From the NCBI GenBank assembly GCA_902476645.1, contig CABSEG010000097.1, positions 1-7,671 on the forward strand: a DNA stretch of 7,671 nucleotides, given 5' to 3'. The position numbers and the translations under genes were made by a program. Source of the DNA: an uncultured Lachnospiraceae bacterium. GTDB lineage: Bacteria; Bacillota; Clostridia; Lachnospirales; Lachnospiraceae. Shown here piece after piece: positions 7,071 to 7,671 of this stretch. The notes under the pieces were generated by a model, which ran no database searches, was not told the DNA's origin, and was given only the letters and a program-made list of their open reading frames with translations. How positions within the stretch are numbered: position 1 is the first letter of the stretch; each line of letters begins with the position of its first letter.

Positions 7071-7671
7071 TTACAGCTTCATACTCAGAGAAATTCGCTT
7101 CTTTTTCAAATCCACACCGAGTACTTTTACATCCACGATCTCTCCCACCTGAACCACTTCTAACGGATGCTTCACAAACTTTTTGCTGCTTAACTCAGAG
7201 ATATGCACCAACCCGTCCTGATGTACGCCGATATCTATAAAAGCGCCAAAATCTATGACGTTTCGCACGGTTCCTTTCAAAATCATTCCTGGCTTTAAGT
7301 CCTCTATTTCCATGACGTCGCTTCGCAAAATAGGCTTTGGCATCTCTTCTCTCGGATCGCGCCCTGGCTTTTCCAGCTCTTTGACGATATCCCGCAGCGT
7401 GATTTCCCCGATTTCCAACTCTTTGGCCAATTTCTCAATATCTTTGATCTGCTTGGAAATTTCTCCCAGCTTTCCTGCTGCCACGTCCTTTCGTTCCAGT
7501 CCCAGGCACGCTAGCAGCCGGTCAGCTGCCTCATAGCTCTCCGGATGTACTGCTGTGGCATCCAAAGGATTTTTGCCTCCCGGAATCCGCAGAAAGCCCG
7601 CGCACTGTTCAAAGGCCTTGGGGCCCAACTTCGGCACCTTTTGCAGTTCCGTTCTCTTCGTGAATGGCCCG
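7071..7671 (-). CDS. tex: Tex family S1 RNA-binding protein, C-terminal part (N-terminus beyond right edge)
   Basis: The frame enters from the right edge and ends at TAA 7071-7073, giving 199 visible residues; the family is usually over 700. The visible part begins GPFTKRTELQKV, in the helix-hairpin-helix region, followed by PKLGPKAFEQCAGFLRI and NPLDATAVHPESY, both characteristic of Tex (YhgF). A linker follows, then a complete C-terminal S1 domain of about 75 residues, from LKPGMILKGTVRNVIDFGAF through DGLVHISELS to the end at KKKRISLSMKL. Tex is a cytoplasmic nucleic-acid-binding protein linked to transcription in several bacteria. GTG 7635-7637 is internal, not the start: coding similarity to Tex continues upstream to the edge. 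It is convergent with the lipoprotein gene and shares its terminator, with no evident functional link to the sugar genes. Confidence 0.96.
   Translation of the reverse strand, partial: GPFTKRTELQKVPKLGPKAFEQCAGFLRIPGGKNPLDATAVHPESYEAADRLLACLGLERKDVAAGKLGEISKQIKDIEKLAKELEIGEITLRDIVKELEKPGRDPREEMPKPILRSDVMEIEDLKPGMILKGTVRNVIDFGAFIDIGVHQDGLVHISELSSKKFVKHPLEVVQVGEIVDVKVLGVDLKKKRISLSMKL

Noticed and set aside
7635..7637. GTG as the true start of the Tex gene
   Set aside because: The upstream codons to the window edge encode GPFTKRTELQK, which belongs to the Tex helix-hairpin-helix region. The gene is cut by the window, not short.
1..7671. CRISPR array, tRNA, rRNA, insertion sequence or phage element
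   Set aside because: No regularly spaced repeats, cloverleaf, transposase frame or terminal inverted repeats were seen; the long inverted repeats present are explained as terminators.

Overview
The window looks like a chromosomal carbohydrate-utilisation locus of a low- to medium-GC Gram-positive anaerobe, most probably a gut-type Lachnospiraceae/Clostridia member. This is inferred from the AGGAGG-type ribosome sites, the LSSC lipoprotein signal, a large membrane-anchored AraC-type regulator, a permuted family 3 glycoside hydrolase and a Firmicutes-style Tex protein. Genus and species cannot be assigned from the sequence alone.

Layout, left to right. (1) Positions 1-2967, minus strand: a secreted family 3 glycoside hydrolase, cut off at its C-terminus by the window edge. 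Its domain order is permuted: alpha/beta sandwich, then fibronectin III-like domain, acidic linker, and TIM barrel last. (2) Positions 2968-3062: a short spacer holding a 55-bp imperfect hairpin plus T-tract, best read as the terminator of the upstream regulator. A possible weak promoter element for the hydrolase lies in its loop. (3) Positions 3063-5255, minus strand: a complete 730-residue two-pass membrane regulator with an extracellular sensor region and a C-terminal AraC DNA-binding domain. (4) Positions 5256-5418: a divergent control region with a near-consensus sigma-A promoter on the plus strand, a candidate extended -10 promoter on the minus strand, an imperfect direct repeat and an 81-nt stretch with no G on the plus strand. 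(5) Positions 5419-6999, plus strand: a complete lipoprotein of the family 1 extracellular solute-binding proteins (LplA-like), starting at GTG. (6) Positions 7000-7070: a strong hairpin with a T-run on each side, a shared bidirectional terminator. (7) Positions 7071-7671, minus strand: the C-terminal 199 residues of Tex, running off the right edge and probably unrelated to the sugar locus.

How the genes may work together (inference): the lipoprotein captures an extracellular sugar or oligosaccharide, the membrane regulator senses it directly or through the lipoprotein, and the regulator controls the hydrolase and/or the divergent lipoprotein gene. The lipoprotein gene is followed at once by a terminator and no ABC permease gene is visible, so within this window it is an orphan binding protein. 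That makes a sensing role worth testing. I see no CRISPR array, tRNA, rRNA, insertion sequence or phage gene.
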